The notes under the pieces were generated by a model. It searched no databases, had not been told where the DNA came from, and saw nothing but the letters and a program-made list of their open reading frames with translations. Positions 18,985 through 27,999 of a stretch of DNA of 64,000 bases are shown piece by piece. The DNA is from Lithodes maja (lineage: Eukaryota; Arthropoda; Malacostraca; Decapoda; Lithodidae): assembly GCA_037953745.1 (NCBI GenBank), contig JBAKBP010001426.1, forward strand, positions 62,001 through 126,000. The letters are read 5' to 3'. Every line of letters begins with the position of its first letter. Position 1 is the first letter of the stretch. A program made the position numbers and the translations under genes.

Positions 18985-21860
18985 AGTCTGGGAATATTAG
19001 GGAAAGAGAAAAAAAGAAAGGTGTAAGAAGGGGGGAGATGAAGCTGATGTATAGTAATGTGGATGGCTTGCTGTCTAAGAAATTAGAATTGAATGACTAT
19101 ATTGAGAAATATAAACCACATATTATGTGCTTAGCAGAAACAAAGTTGAGAGGTGGTACTGAATTGGGAGTGTTGGGATGGGAAGGGTACAATGTGTGGA
19201 GAAAAGATAGAGAAGGAAAAGTGGGCGGTGGAGTGTTAATAATGACTGACAGAAATATAGAAGCAAGTGAGATTAACCTAGGCAATAATAGATCAGAAAT
19301 TATAGCAGTGACAATAAAAGACAAGGACAACAAAGCAACTGATATAGCAGTGGCTTATATACCACCACAAACTAGAGCATGGAAGAGGGATAAATATGAT
19401 CAACTAATCACGGAATCTCTAGATGCACTAAAAATACTTTTTAATAGGAGAAATAAATTATTATTAACAGGTGATTTCAATTGTAAGGAAGTCAATTGGG
19501 AAGGGTTAGATGCGGGAAATAATAATGAATCTTGGGGCAGTAAATTATTGAATCTAGTAACAGAAAACATGTTAACACAACATGTTAGAGAAAACACACG
19601 AATCAGAGGGATGGATGAACCATCCAGGCTAGACCTAGTCTTCACCAGTGATCCACATGATGTTAGAAAGATAAATTATCGTTGTCCCTTGGGAAAAAGT
19701 GATCACAAGATATTAGAAATGGAGATGGATTTGGGGGAAAATGAGGAGAGAAAGGAAGGACATAAAATAAATAGATACAATTATGCTAAAACTGATTTTA
19801 AATCATTGAAACATTATTTCCAAAGTATAAATTGGAAGGAACTAGAAAGCCTGGAAATGGTTCAAGACAAATATAGACTTTTCCTGAAAGTATATGAAGA
19901 AGGGATACATAAATATGTCCCAAGGTTCCAATCAGGGGTAAAGAAGGAAAAAGAATGGTTTAATATAAGATGTAGTAAGGCACAGGATAGAAGAAACCGA
20001 GCCTGGAATATAGCACGGAAGAGACATAGTGAAAATAACTGGAATAAGTACAAGGAGAAAAGAAATGAATACGTAAAGATACGACGCGAGGAACAATATA
20101 AATATGAAAGGAATATTGTAGAGAAGTGCAAAAATGAGCCAAAACTATTTTATAGATTTGTAAATGGAAAAATAAAAACAAAAGAAGGTATTGTCAGACT
20201 AAGAGTTGGAACAAACAGCTATGAGAAAGATAAAGAATTGTGTGAAGTTATGAATGAAAAGCTTCAGTCAGTGTTTGTAAAAGAGGAGGAGTTTATAGAA
20301 CCTAATAGAGAAATGAGAACACCACAGATGCCTGAAATGAAAGTGACAAAAAGTGAAGTGCTGAAATTGATGCAGGATTTGGACGTGAGGAAATCAATGG
20401 GACCAGATGGAGTGGCTGGATGGATCCTCAAAGAATGTGCGGAAGAGTTAGTGGAACCAATCTATGAAATCATCAAATCTTCACTGAATGAGGGAGACCT
20501 GCCAGTGGAATGGAAGAGAGCTAACATAGTACCAATTTACAAAGGAGGAGACAGAGAAAATCCGCTTAACTACAGACCGGTGTCCCTCACCAGCATTGTT
20601 TGTAAAATTTGTGAGAAAATTATAAGGAAAAAGTGGACACACTTCATTGAGGGACAGGGGGTGCTTAGCGAGAAACAATTTGGATTCAGGGAAGGGAGAT
20701 CTTGTGTATCTAATTTATTAAGCTTTTATAGCAGAGTTGTAGATGTTACACAGGAGAGAGAGGGATGGGTTGACTGTGTTTACCTGGACCTGAAAAAGGC
20801 CTTTGACAGGGTGCCTCACAAAAGGTTATTGTGGAAATTGCAGGTTGTTGGAGGTGTACATGGTAGGATGTTAAAATGGATGGAAAACTTTTTAATAGGA
20901 AGAGAAATGAGGACCACGATACGAGACGAATATTCACAGTGGAGGAGTGTGACGAGCGGAGTACCACAGGGATCAGTGTTGGGTCCGATAATGTTCCTAC
21001 TTTATGTAAACGACATGCCAGAAAACTTGAATAGTCATATGAATATGTTTGCGGATGACGCTAAGATCATGAAGAATGTCACCTGTATAGAAAGTTGTCA
21101 GGATCTTCAAAAGGACCTAGATGAGTTGCACAGATGGAGCCAAACCTGGAAAATGAGTTTCAATGCAGAAAAGTGTCATGTTTTGGAAGTGGGAACAAGT
21201 GAGATAAGGCCAAGCTGGGTGTACAAATTAGGAACTGAAATAATCGGCAAAACACGGCATGAGAAGGACCTTGGAGTGATAATACAAGATGATCTATCCC
21301 CGGAGAAGCATATTAACATGATCATTGGAGGAGCATATGGAATAATAACCAATATGAGAGTGGCATTTAACTATTTGGATGAAGAAATGTTAAGAAAATT
21401 GATAATGACTATGATAAGACCAAGATTAGAATATGCAGCAGTGATATGGTCACCACATTTGAAAAAACATATAAACAAATTAGAGAAAGTCCAAAGGATA
21501 GCAACGAAGATGATCCCAAGATTGAAGGAGTTGACATATGAGGAAAGACTTAAGACACTACAACTGCCTACCTTGAAAGAGAGAAGGGAACGAGGCGACT
21601 TAATAACGATGTTCAAGGGAGTAAAAAGTTTGGAACGAGTAGATAGGGAAGATCTATTCGTGAGGGATAATGGAAGGACAAGAGGGCACGAGTTTAAGCT
21701 GAGGAAGGGTAGATGTCGTAAGGACACAAAGAAATTCAGCTTCCCATATAGGAGTATAGAGACTTGGAACAACTTGGAGGAGGAGGTGGTGAGAGCGAGG
21801 AACATTAACATGTTCAAATCTAGGTTGGATAAAAGTAAATATGGAAATAGGGCAACATAA
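18780..21860 (+). CDS. CR1-A ORF2: APE endonuclease and reverse transcriptase
   Basis: From the ATG at 18780 the protein is 1026 residues; the open frame extends upstream to 18699. A hydrophilic linker precedes the endonuclease, which starts near 19039 (MYSNVDG, LAETKL, GDFNCKEV, SDHKILE). The reverse transcriptase has NYRPVSLTS (about 20560), LDLKKAFDRVPH, GVPQGSVLGP and MFADDAK (about 21046). The C-terminal pattern KDLGVIIQDDLSPEKH, IRPRLEYAAVIWSP, VQRIATKMIP and ERRERGDLI is typical of CR1-clade proteins. The enzyme nicks chromosomal DNA and copies the element RNA there. No stop or frameshift is seen. Translation could use reinitiation at 18780 or frameshifting at the T8 run at 18741. Confidence 0.92.
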   Translation: MVHQKPTEEDGGANRELRDERSDRGSEYQYRRTGGRDWCKPGTSERNRAGGEHGGARERRWSGSGGGVESGNIREREKKKGVRRGEMKLMYSNVDGLLSKKLELNDYIEKYKPHIMCLAETKLRGGTELGVLGWEGYNVWRKDREGKVGGGVLIMTDRNIEASEINLGNNRSEIIAVTIKDKDNKATDIAVAYIPPQTRAWKRDKYDQLITESLDALKILFNRRNKLLLTGDFNCKEVNWEGLDAGNNNESWGSKLLNLVTENMLTQHVRENTRIRGMDEPSRLDLVFTSDPHDVRKINYRCPLGKSDHKILEMEMDLGENEERKEGHKINRYNYAKTDFKSLKHYFQSINWKELESLEMVQDKYRLFLKVYEEGIHKYVPRFQSGVKKEKEWFNIRCSKAQDRRNRAWNIARKRHSENNWNKYKEKRNEYVKIRREEQYKYERNIVEKCKNEPKLFYRFVNGKIKTKEGIVRLRVGTNSYEKDKELCEVMNEKLQSVFVKEEEFIEPNREMRTPQMPEMKVTKSEVLKLMQDLDVRKSMGPDGVAGWILKECAEELVEPIYEIIKSSLNEGDLPVEWKRANIVPIYKGGDRENPLNYRPVSLTSIVCKICEKIIRKKWTHFIEGQGVLSEKQFGFREGRSCVSNLLSFYSRVVDVTQEREGWVDCVYLDLKKAFDRVPHKRLLWKLQVVGGVHGRMLKWMENFLIGREMRTTIRDEYSQWRSVTSGVPQGSVLGPIMFLLYVNDMPENLNSHMNMFADDAKIMKNVTCIESCQDLQKDLDELHRWSQTWKMSFNAEKCHVLEVGTSEIRPSWVYKLGTEIIGKTRHEKDLGVIIQDDLSPEKHINMIIGGAYGIITNMRVAFNYLDEEMLRKLIMTMIRPRLEYAAVIWSPHLKKHINKLEKVQRIATKMIPRLKELTYEERLKTLQLPTLKERRERGDLITMFKGVKSLERVDREDLFVRDNGRTRGHEFKLRKGRCRKDTKKFSFPYRSIETWNNLEEEVVRARNINMFKSRLDKSKYGNRAT

Positions 21861-22017
21861 GTTATGATATGTTAGTCCAAAATACTGGGAACTGGGAATA
21901 TCCATTACGATACTTGTCTAAGTAAAATGGATTGATTATAAAGTAACTAAGACAGGACAACACGAGCGCTGCTCAATTCCTGTAAACTACAAATAGGTAA
22001 ATACAAATAGGTAAATA

Positions 22018-22062
22018 CAGATAGATAGATATTAGATAGATAGATAGATAGTTATTTATTTA
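22018..22062. repeat. GATA microsatellite
   Basis: A run of GATA units with one interruption directly follows the CR1-A tail. Confidence 0.85.
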
Positions 22063-22404
22063 GTTCAGATTTCAGAATGAGTTTTCTGCAGAGGTTTACC
22101 TTACATGAGTATGATTTCATAAGTGTTCTATAATATAACTGTACACTGACAGCTTATTACTTACTGGTTCCGTATTAGTTATTTTTGACATATTAATTGG
22201 ATAACTAATCATCTGATGGTATTGCATTGTTTGTAACTTTGTCACTGTCTTTATATGCTAACTTGTGAAAGCTATTGTTTTGCTATGTGCAACCTTTGTA
22301 TTCCCCTAAGAAAAAAAATCTATTGAATAAAACAAAATAACTAAAAAACATTATATATATGTATATATGTATAGCATAATTTGTATTAATTCAACAAATT
22401 TCAT

Positions 22405-22593
22405 ATTCAGGGCAAGTACAAAAATATCAGGGCAAGTAAGGAATATATCAGGGCAAGTAAGGAATATATCAGGGCAAGTAAGGAATATATCAGGGCAAGT
22501 AAGGAATATATCAGGGCAAGTAAGGAATATATCAGGGCAAGTAAGGAATATATCAGGGCAAGTAAGGAATATATCAGGGCAAGTACATTTCTG
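22405..22593. repeat. 21-bp tandem repeat, about 9 copies
   Basis: Units contain CAGGGCAAGTAAGGAATATAT. All three frames stay open because 21 is a multiple of 3, so the apparent ISGQVRN repeat protein is an artefact. Confidence 0.92.
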
Positions 22594-22639
22594 AATTCAC
22601 TAGCCCGGGGCAACTAGATCTGGAACACTAATTTCCCAG

Positions 22640-22775
22640 CCTGCGTGAAAGCGGTGCTGGTTGGGAGGAGGGGCATCAACTGACTGGGGACACAGGTGCA
22701 TGGGGGCGTTTCGTTCGTGGCCACCCCTTCAGGGATCACGACGTCCGGCAATAGATAGATAGATAGATAGGAAAG
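22640..22775 (+). pseudogene. RTE-B 3' tail fragment
   Basis: It matches the end of the RTE-B copy at 57606-58441 (GCGGTGCTGGTTGGG, TTCGTTCGTGGCCACCCCTT) and ends in GATA repeats. Only the last about 130 bp are present. Confidence 0.8.
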
Positions 22776-23181
22776 ATCTGTGGGAGTCAGAGGATTAACT
22801 GAGATAGTTTTTCCCACTTTGATTCCTACAGGACCTTCGTAAGCTGAGTTAAATCACCTAATGCTAGCCAGGATAAAATCAATGTAACACTTTTGTATTG
22901 AGGATGTTTGTTTGTTTTTTTTGTTTTCTTGTTTTGGCCTTAAACATAAAATCTCTCAATCACAAAAACAATGAACAAGTTTCTCTTTAAATGCATGTAT
23001 ATGTAGGACATGTTTTGTGAGCATGATTATACTGAACTAAGCATGAAGCATAAGGAACTATTAATTAACTAAGTCTCATATTCCTTGCCTTAAGAATACA
23101 ACAATAAGTACCGAAATAGACATTAAGCATAAACGACTAATCAAACTAATGACATATAGCTGAAGGTGCTCTAATGTAGCG
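22776..23181. other. Partial R2-like sequence and AT-rich DNA
   Basis: 22776-22890 resembles the right half of an R2 MITE (GAGATAGTTTTTCCC, AAGCTGAGTTAAATC). The remaining AT-rich sequence shows nothing I can support as a gene. Confidence 0.4.
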
Positions 23182-23185
23182 TTAA

Positions 23186-23392
23186 CCCCTTCTGTACAGG
23201 CAACGTCTTTTTCTTTTGTTCTAGCTACTAATAGACAATTTTTATCAGTTGAAAGAGGGCCTCCAGCAATTAACAGGCTTCAAACTATCTCATTTAATCC
23301 TTGTTACTACTAAAGATCATTCATAAACTGTACATAAATTGTCTAAATATAGCTAGAATAAAATTAAAAAGAAGTCGCCAGTACAGAAGAGG
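23186..23392. mobile_element. TTAA-flanked R2 MITE (207 bp)
   Basis: TTAA lies at 23182-23185 and 23393-23396. The ends CCCCTTCTGTACAGGC and, inverted, CCTCTTCTGTACTGGC match closely. This is the cleanest R2 copy and serves as the reference for indels in the others. Confidence 0.8.
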
Positions 23393-23569
23393 TTAATATG
23401 TGCCCACCTCAAGCTGTTCATTTCTAGACCTATTGAACTTAATGAACTAGACATGAACCAGTACAACATACAGCGAACTATACTAAGTTTCATATCATCT
23501 GACACTAAATTACAACATCCTTACCTCAATTACTCCTCTATTACGAACATTTTAAAATCAAGTGTGTTG

Positions 23570-24355
23570 TTAATTAAGAATTGGCGCACCAATTGACGTA
23601 CCGATTGGCATACCGATAGGCGTTCCGATTGGCGCACCGATTGGCGTACCTATAGGGGTGCCAATTGGTGTGCCGATAGGCGCACCAATTGACTTACTGA
23701 TTGGCGCACCAATTGGCGTTCCGATAGGGGTGCCAATTGGCGTACTGATTGGCGTTCCGATAGGGGTGCCGATTGGAGTGGCGATCGGGGTGACAATTGG
23801 AGGGGTTGGTATCGTAGGAACGACGGGTGGTGTAGGGGTAACAGTGGGGGAGGAGCTGGTACTGGTGCTAGGGGTGAGGGTGACCGGGGCGGGGGACGGG
23901 TGTACTGGGTTGGTGGTGGCAACGGTTGGCTGGGTTGTGACGGGGGACTCAGAGGGGGTACTGGAAGGGGACTCGGACGCCTCACCCTCCTCTGCCTTCT
24001 CCGCCTTCGGCACAAGGGTAGCCGGGGCCGGGGGGGCGCTCGGGGCCGCCGCCGCAGCCGACGAGACGTTCGAATCCTGGCTGTCCTCCCCTCCATCCTC
24101 CGATAACTTCATGATGTCCGCCACATCGTCGAGGTTGAACCCTAGAATATCCGTCAACTTGGTTCCGTTTCCGCTACTACTCTGTCCGTCGATGGTGTCT
24201 TGGGAGATGTCGTCGTCGCCTGTTAGGTTAGGGTCGTCGTCTTTAATAGCTCCGCTGATAATGTCCCTCATGAAGATGTCGGATATGTCCCCTCCGTGGG
24301 CGAAGATGGCGTCGATCGCCTCGTTGTTTTCATCTTCTTCCGCCATTTCTTCATC
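23570..24355 (-). CDS. Terminal exon of an unrecognised host gene
   Basis: On the minus strand a pyrimidine-rich acceptor (TTTTTCTCGCTCAG) precedes GATGAAGAAATGGC at 24355. The exon then encodes 261 residues to a TAA at 23570-23572: an acidic segment (DEEMAEEDENNEAIDAIF, GGDISDIFMRDIISG, DILGFNLDDVADIMKLSED), an Ala/Pro/Ser/Thr-rich stretch, and a (TPIG)n repeat tail. It starts in phase 0 and joins in frame to the exon at 31795-31932. Acidic, low-complexity composition suggests a nuclear or regulatory protein, but I do not recognise the family and assign no function. No polyadenylation signal is evident. A donor-like GAG/GTAAGG downstream near 23527 leaves open whether this is really the last exon. 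Confidence 0.6.
   Translation of the reverse strand, partial: DEEMAEEDENNEAIDAIFAHGGDISDIFMRDIISGAIKDDDPNLTGDDDISQDTIDGQSSSGNGTKLTDILGFNLDDVADIMKLSEDGGEDSQDSNVSSAAAAAPSAPPAPATLVPKAEKAEEGEASESPSSTPSESPVTTQPTVATTNPVHPSPAPVTLTPSTSTSSSPTVTPTPPVVPTIPTPPIVTPIATPIGTPIGTPISTPIGTPIGTPIGAPISKSIGAPIGTPIGTPIGTPIGAPIGTPIGMPIGTSIGAPILN
23578..23800 (-). repeat. 12-bp coding minisatellite encoding (TPIG)n
   Basis: About 18 units of 12 bp (minus-strand sense GGTACGCCAATC and variants) encode TPIG, APIG and SPIG-like tetrapeptides inside the host exon. The unit is a multiple of 3, so copy-number change keeps the frame. Confidence 0.85.
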
Positions 24356-24469
24356 CTGAGCGAGAAAAATAAAAAATAAAATTACTATTATTAGTAGTAG
24401 TAGTATTTTAATCAGAAAATTATCATTTCTTTCTTCAGCACAACCTTCCCTCACACTCACTCACTATTT

Positions 24470-24618
24470 CTTCTTTCTTTCCTCTCTGCCTCTCTATCTT
24501 TCTCTCTCCCTCTCTCTCTCTCTCTCTCACTCACACTCTCACTCTCTCTCACTCACTCACTCACTCTCTCTCTCTAACTCTAACTCACTCACACACTCTC
24601 TCTCTCTCTCTCTAGGCC
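24470..24618. repeat. CT/ACTC simple repeat in the host intron
   Basis: Runs of CT mixed with ACTC units. On the minus strand it is GA-rich and lies about 115-265 bp upstream of the acceptor at 24356. Confidence 0.85.
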
Positions 24619-24738
24619 CCCCCTTCAAGCTAAAACACCCCCTAGACCCCCATTTAGGCTAAAAAAAAAAAACTTTCCGTCTAAATTTGTAAATTTTTCG
24701 GTAGAAAAATGTCTCTGGCGAAGCCAAGCAGCACTTAA

Positions 24739-25451
24739 CCCATGGGATCCGGGGGGCCTCATATGAATTTTGGTAAAATCAACTTCATAATTCAGTAGCT
24801 ACTGATTGAGACTACCTAGAGCAGCGGCGGCTTTCTAGGGCCTTTCCTAGCTGATGCTGAGAGGATTGGGTTCTAGTCATATGGTGATGGGCTGGTCTAT
24901 CAGAGTGAGAACTGAGTGATCTCTGCCATACCCATAGCTTACTCCGACTGTTCCTTTTACTTATGTATTTCCTAGATCTCAAGTGACGGCGTCTTTTCCG
25001 TGGATTGACCTCCCAATCTACCAAGATTGGAAGTCAAAGCGTCACATTTTTCCTTTGCCCCTCAACTTTCTCTTCATAATTGCTGAGGGGCACAGGGCTC
25101 TGGGTGGGGCTTTGGTTTCCCGGGCGTTTCCGCACCCTCCTCAGCTCCCCGCCATGGAGTGGCTTCGGTCACCCAGGCTTTATTGTGGTAGGCAGGGAGG
25201 GTTCTGTGGGGGTGCTCGGTTATGGCCTTGCTCGGGGCCTTGGGGCTGTTCGGCCAGGCAGCTTGGGGAACAACAACAACAACAACAACCTAGAGCAGTC
25301 AATGTTCTTGCAAATTGTAGAACTTTTTGTTGTCTGTAGAATGCCGTAGAGATGACGTCGCTACAACGCGTGGTTGCGAAGTTCTGATGATTATAGCGGC
25401 AATTTATATTTGACTATTTTGCCTCATATGAGGCCTCCCGGATCCCAAGGG
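24739..25451. mobile_element. TTAA-flanked MITE with a SINE inside
   Basis: TTAA lies at 24735-24738 and 25452-25455. The inverted ends are CCCATGGGATCCGGGGGGCC and, on the opposite strand, CCCTTGGGATCCGGGAGGCC, each continuing into TCATATGA. Without the SINE it would be about 240 bp. Confidence 0.8.
24825..25287 (+). mobile_element. AAC-tailed SINE, longest copy (463 bp)
   Basis: An 11-bp duplication ACCTAGAGCAG flanks it (24814-24824, 25288-25298). Near the 5' end GGGTTCTAGTC (24869-24879) resembles an RNA polymerase III box B. The body contains TGGAGTGGCTTCGGTC, also found near the 5' end of 2A-LINE-1. The 3' end GGGGCTGTTCGGCCAGGCAG followed by AAC repeats is shared with that LINE. This is the usual layout of a SINE that borrows a LINE's reverse transcriptase through a common tail. 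Confidence 0.82.
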
Positions 25452-25499
25452 TTAATAATGCAGGCTCACTATTGCTCTCCTATTTAGTTATGTAGAGCA

Positions 25500-26640
25500 G
25501 ATTAACCAGACCACTGAGCTCCATACGGAACTCTCATAGGTCTGGCCCGAAGGATTGGATCAGATTACTGAAAGGAGCTTAAGGCGACGCAAAAAACGGA
25601 CGATAGGGGGGAAGGAAAATGACGGAGAATCGGATAAAAGGTCAGTGAATTATTTAGTACCAAAACAAACCGTACGCAGACGGGCAGTATCTGGGCAGTC
25701 AAAGACGTGGCGAACAGTTAGAGGGGAATGACAGGAGCAGGTAGGGGGCGGAGTGCGGGGAGTGGACATCAAATAACCGTGAGTCAGCCGGGAATGGCCT
25801 ATCCTAAGTCTAGTCAGTAAAACTTCCTCACACCTGTGAGACCTGGAAGACGAGGGCCAAGGACGGACAGAAGGTTTGATTGCATAGAGTTTATTATTGC
25901 AGGGTAGAGCATCCCAATGAGATTGCCACGTGCAAAGAATAGAAGGCTTGAGTAAGGACAGCCAATCACCTAACGGAAGGTGGGGCTGGCGAGGGATCAT
26001 TAAAATAGCATTCTTAGCCGCAGCATCGGCGTCTTCATTGCCACGGACACCAATGTGAGCAGGAATCCAACATAACTGGACCTGGAATCCACGTAGGCTC
26101 ATCTCGTGCAGAGCGTGTTTTATGGCTAAAACTATTACGTGGGAGGACGAATAAGCACGGAGCGCTTCGAGGGCACTACGAGAGTCACTGTAAATTATAA
26201 AGGGCTGTTGAGGGGTGTCGCGTATAATGTCAATAGCAGATTAGATAGCTAAAAGTTCAGCAGTAAAGATAGAGGCTTGGGGCGGGAGAGAAAACTGAAG
26301 GAGCTTAGTAGAGGACACAGCAGCGAGGCCCACCCCAGAGTCAGTCTTAGACCCGTCAGTGAAGATGGCAAAATGGGGGCCTTTACGACGTATGTGTTCG
26401 AGTGCGTGTTGGCAGTGATGGCTAGGGACAAAAGGATATCTCTTAGAGAGGAAGGAGAGGTGAGTGCAAACATTGGGGAGAGAGATAACCCATGGGGGGG
26501 AAGGGGAGACAACAGGCGGCGAAACAGCAATGTGAAAGTCAAGAGAGTTGAGGAGAATTGTAGCACAAATCGGAAAGGAGGGGGAAGATGGACACGGATC
26601 GGGAATGAAGATATCACTGGTATCGCCTGGTAAAAATAGA
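25500..26640 (-). pseudogene. I/R1-group LINE 3' fragment with RNase H domain
   Basis: Minus-strand frames encode an RNase H domain: FTDGSKTDSGVG near 26350, an ELLAI segment with a stop after it, SDSRSALEAL near 26170, then WIPAHIGVRGNEDADAAAKNA (26000-26070). It continues into TRLRIGHSRLTHGYL and a Cys/His tail ending near 25650. Ribonuclease H following RT is typical of the I/R1/Jockey-related group. The copy is 5'-truncated, lacks RT, and is interrupted by at least the stop near 26240. Confidence 0.8.
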
Positions 26641-26812
26641 GGGAAATGGAGGGAAACATCTTAAAATCGTCAGATAATGGAGGGAAACTTCTTAAAATCG
26701 TCAGATAATGGGAGAAATGTCTTAAAATCGTCAGATAATGGGGGAAACATCTTAAAATCGTCTGATAATGGGGGGAACATCATAAAATCGTCAGGTAGTG
26801 GAGGGAAACCTC
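26640..26812. repeat. 31-bp tandem repeat, about 5-6 degenerate copies
   Basis: Units read TCTTAAAATCGTCAGATAATGG with GGGAAA spacers. The array directly precedes the TTAA at which piggyBac pB1 sits. Confidence 0.85.
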
Positions 26813-27249
26813 TTAACCCTCCAGCCCCGGGGGCTATAGCTTATGACTGTACTCCTGTACCGGGGGTTTTGAGGATTTTTTACCTATGTTAACTACTCTG
26901 TAAAAGAATGAATATTGCATGTAATGTTGTGAATAAAAAAAAATAATGTTCCACAAACCTTCCTCTGTCGAATGGCGTTTAGTAGAGGTCTCTAGCCCCT
27001 CTGGTTGCATAATGGTGAGCGCGGGAAGACGAGTGCTTTTTTATGCGGGAATTTCCTCACGCGTCCGAAAGCGTCGGCCCGCCCTGGCTACGACGCACCT
27101 AGCCGCTCGCCGCGCCAAAGTATTTATCTCCCTTAGACGATTTTAGTGTTTGATATTGAGAATGTGATGTTTGTTTTGATATTTTCTAGTTATTTTGAGG
27201 CCAATTATATAAAATATGTTTATTAGGGTATCAATTTCACTGATATTGG

Positions 27250-27735
27250 TAATTTTCACTCGATACCGTACATTTTATTAGTAATTGAGGTAGGTTATTG
27301 TTGTATTAGGCACTTATTATTCGTTATCACAGGTGTTTATTATACTTTGGCCATCAAATCTTAGGTCTTGTGTCACTTTCACTTTGACAAATATGCTTTA
27401 GAGAGTGTCACTGATAATGCTCATTTTCACTCGATACCGTACATTTTATTAGTAATTGAGGTAGGTTATTGTTGTATTAGGCACTGATTATTCGTTATCA
27501 CAGGTGTTTATTATACTTTGGCCATCAAATCTTAGGTCTTGTGTCACTTTCACTTTGACAAATATGCTTTAGAGAGTGTCACTGTCACTGATAATGCTCA
27601 TTTTCACTCGATACCGTACATTTTATTAGTAATTGAGGTAGGTTATTGTTGTATTAGGCACTGATTATTCATTATCACAGGTGTTTATTATACTTTGGCC
27701 ATCAAATCTTAGGTCTTGTGTCACTTTCACTTAGT
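27250..27735. repeat. pB1 subterminal direct repeats, 3 units
   Basis: Units of about 171-177 bp start near 27252, 27423 and 27600 with TTTTCACTCGATACCGTAC and end in GTGTCACTTTCACTT. The same unit occurs about four times in pB2 and once in pB3. Subterminal repeats in transposons often bind transposase; that role here is inference. Confidence 0.85.
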
Positions 27736-27999
27736 TATATGATTTGTAAACGTTTTATATACAATTTATTGTCTTTTTTCACTGATTTATATATTTCTAT
27801 AGGTTCTAATCATATGAATGTCACTTGGTATATACATATGTGTCACTTTCACATATTATTATGGTGGAATTGTATTTGTATCAATTTTCTCATAATACTT
27901 GACTTTTTTATTATAATACATTGGTTTTCTTCCACTTTTTGCCTATATATAATTATAGTGTACATATTGTCATTTTATTTGGCAATTTCAGTATGATTA

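Larger units (their letters stand above)
17624..22015 (+). mobile_element. Apparently full-length CR1-type LINE (CR1-A)
   Basis: It has a 5' leader of about 250 bp, two overlapping ORFs, a 3' UTR of about 150 bp and a tail of AAATAGGTAAATAC repeats. Short tandem 3' repeats instead of poly-A are characteristic of CR1. A 5'-truncated copy at 50376-51108 (minus) ends in the same tail. Both ORFs are open, so this copy could be recently active. I saw no target duplication. Confidence 0.85.

Noticed and set aside
22367..22594. Protein with eight ISGQVRN repeats
   Set aside because: A 21-bp satellite in AT-rich DNA keeps several frames open; there is no start context or family.
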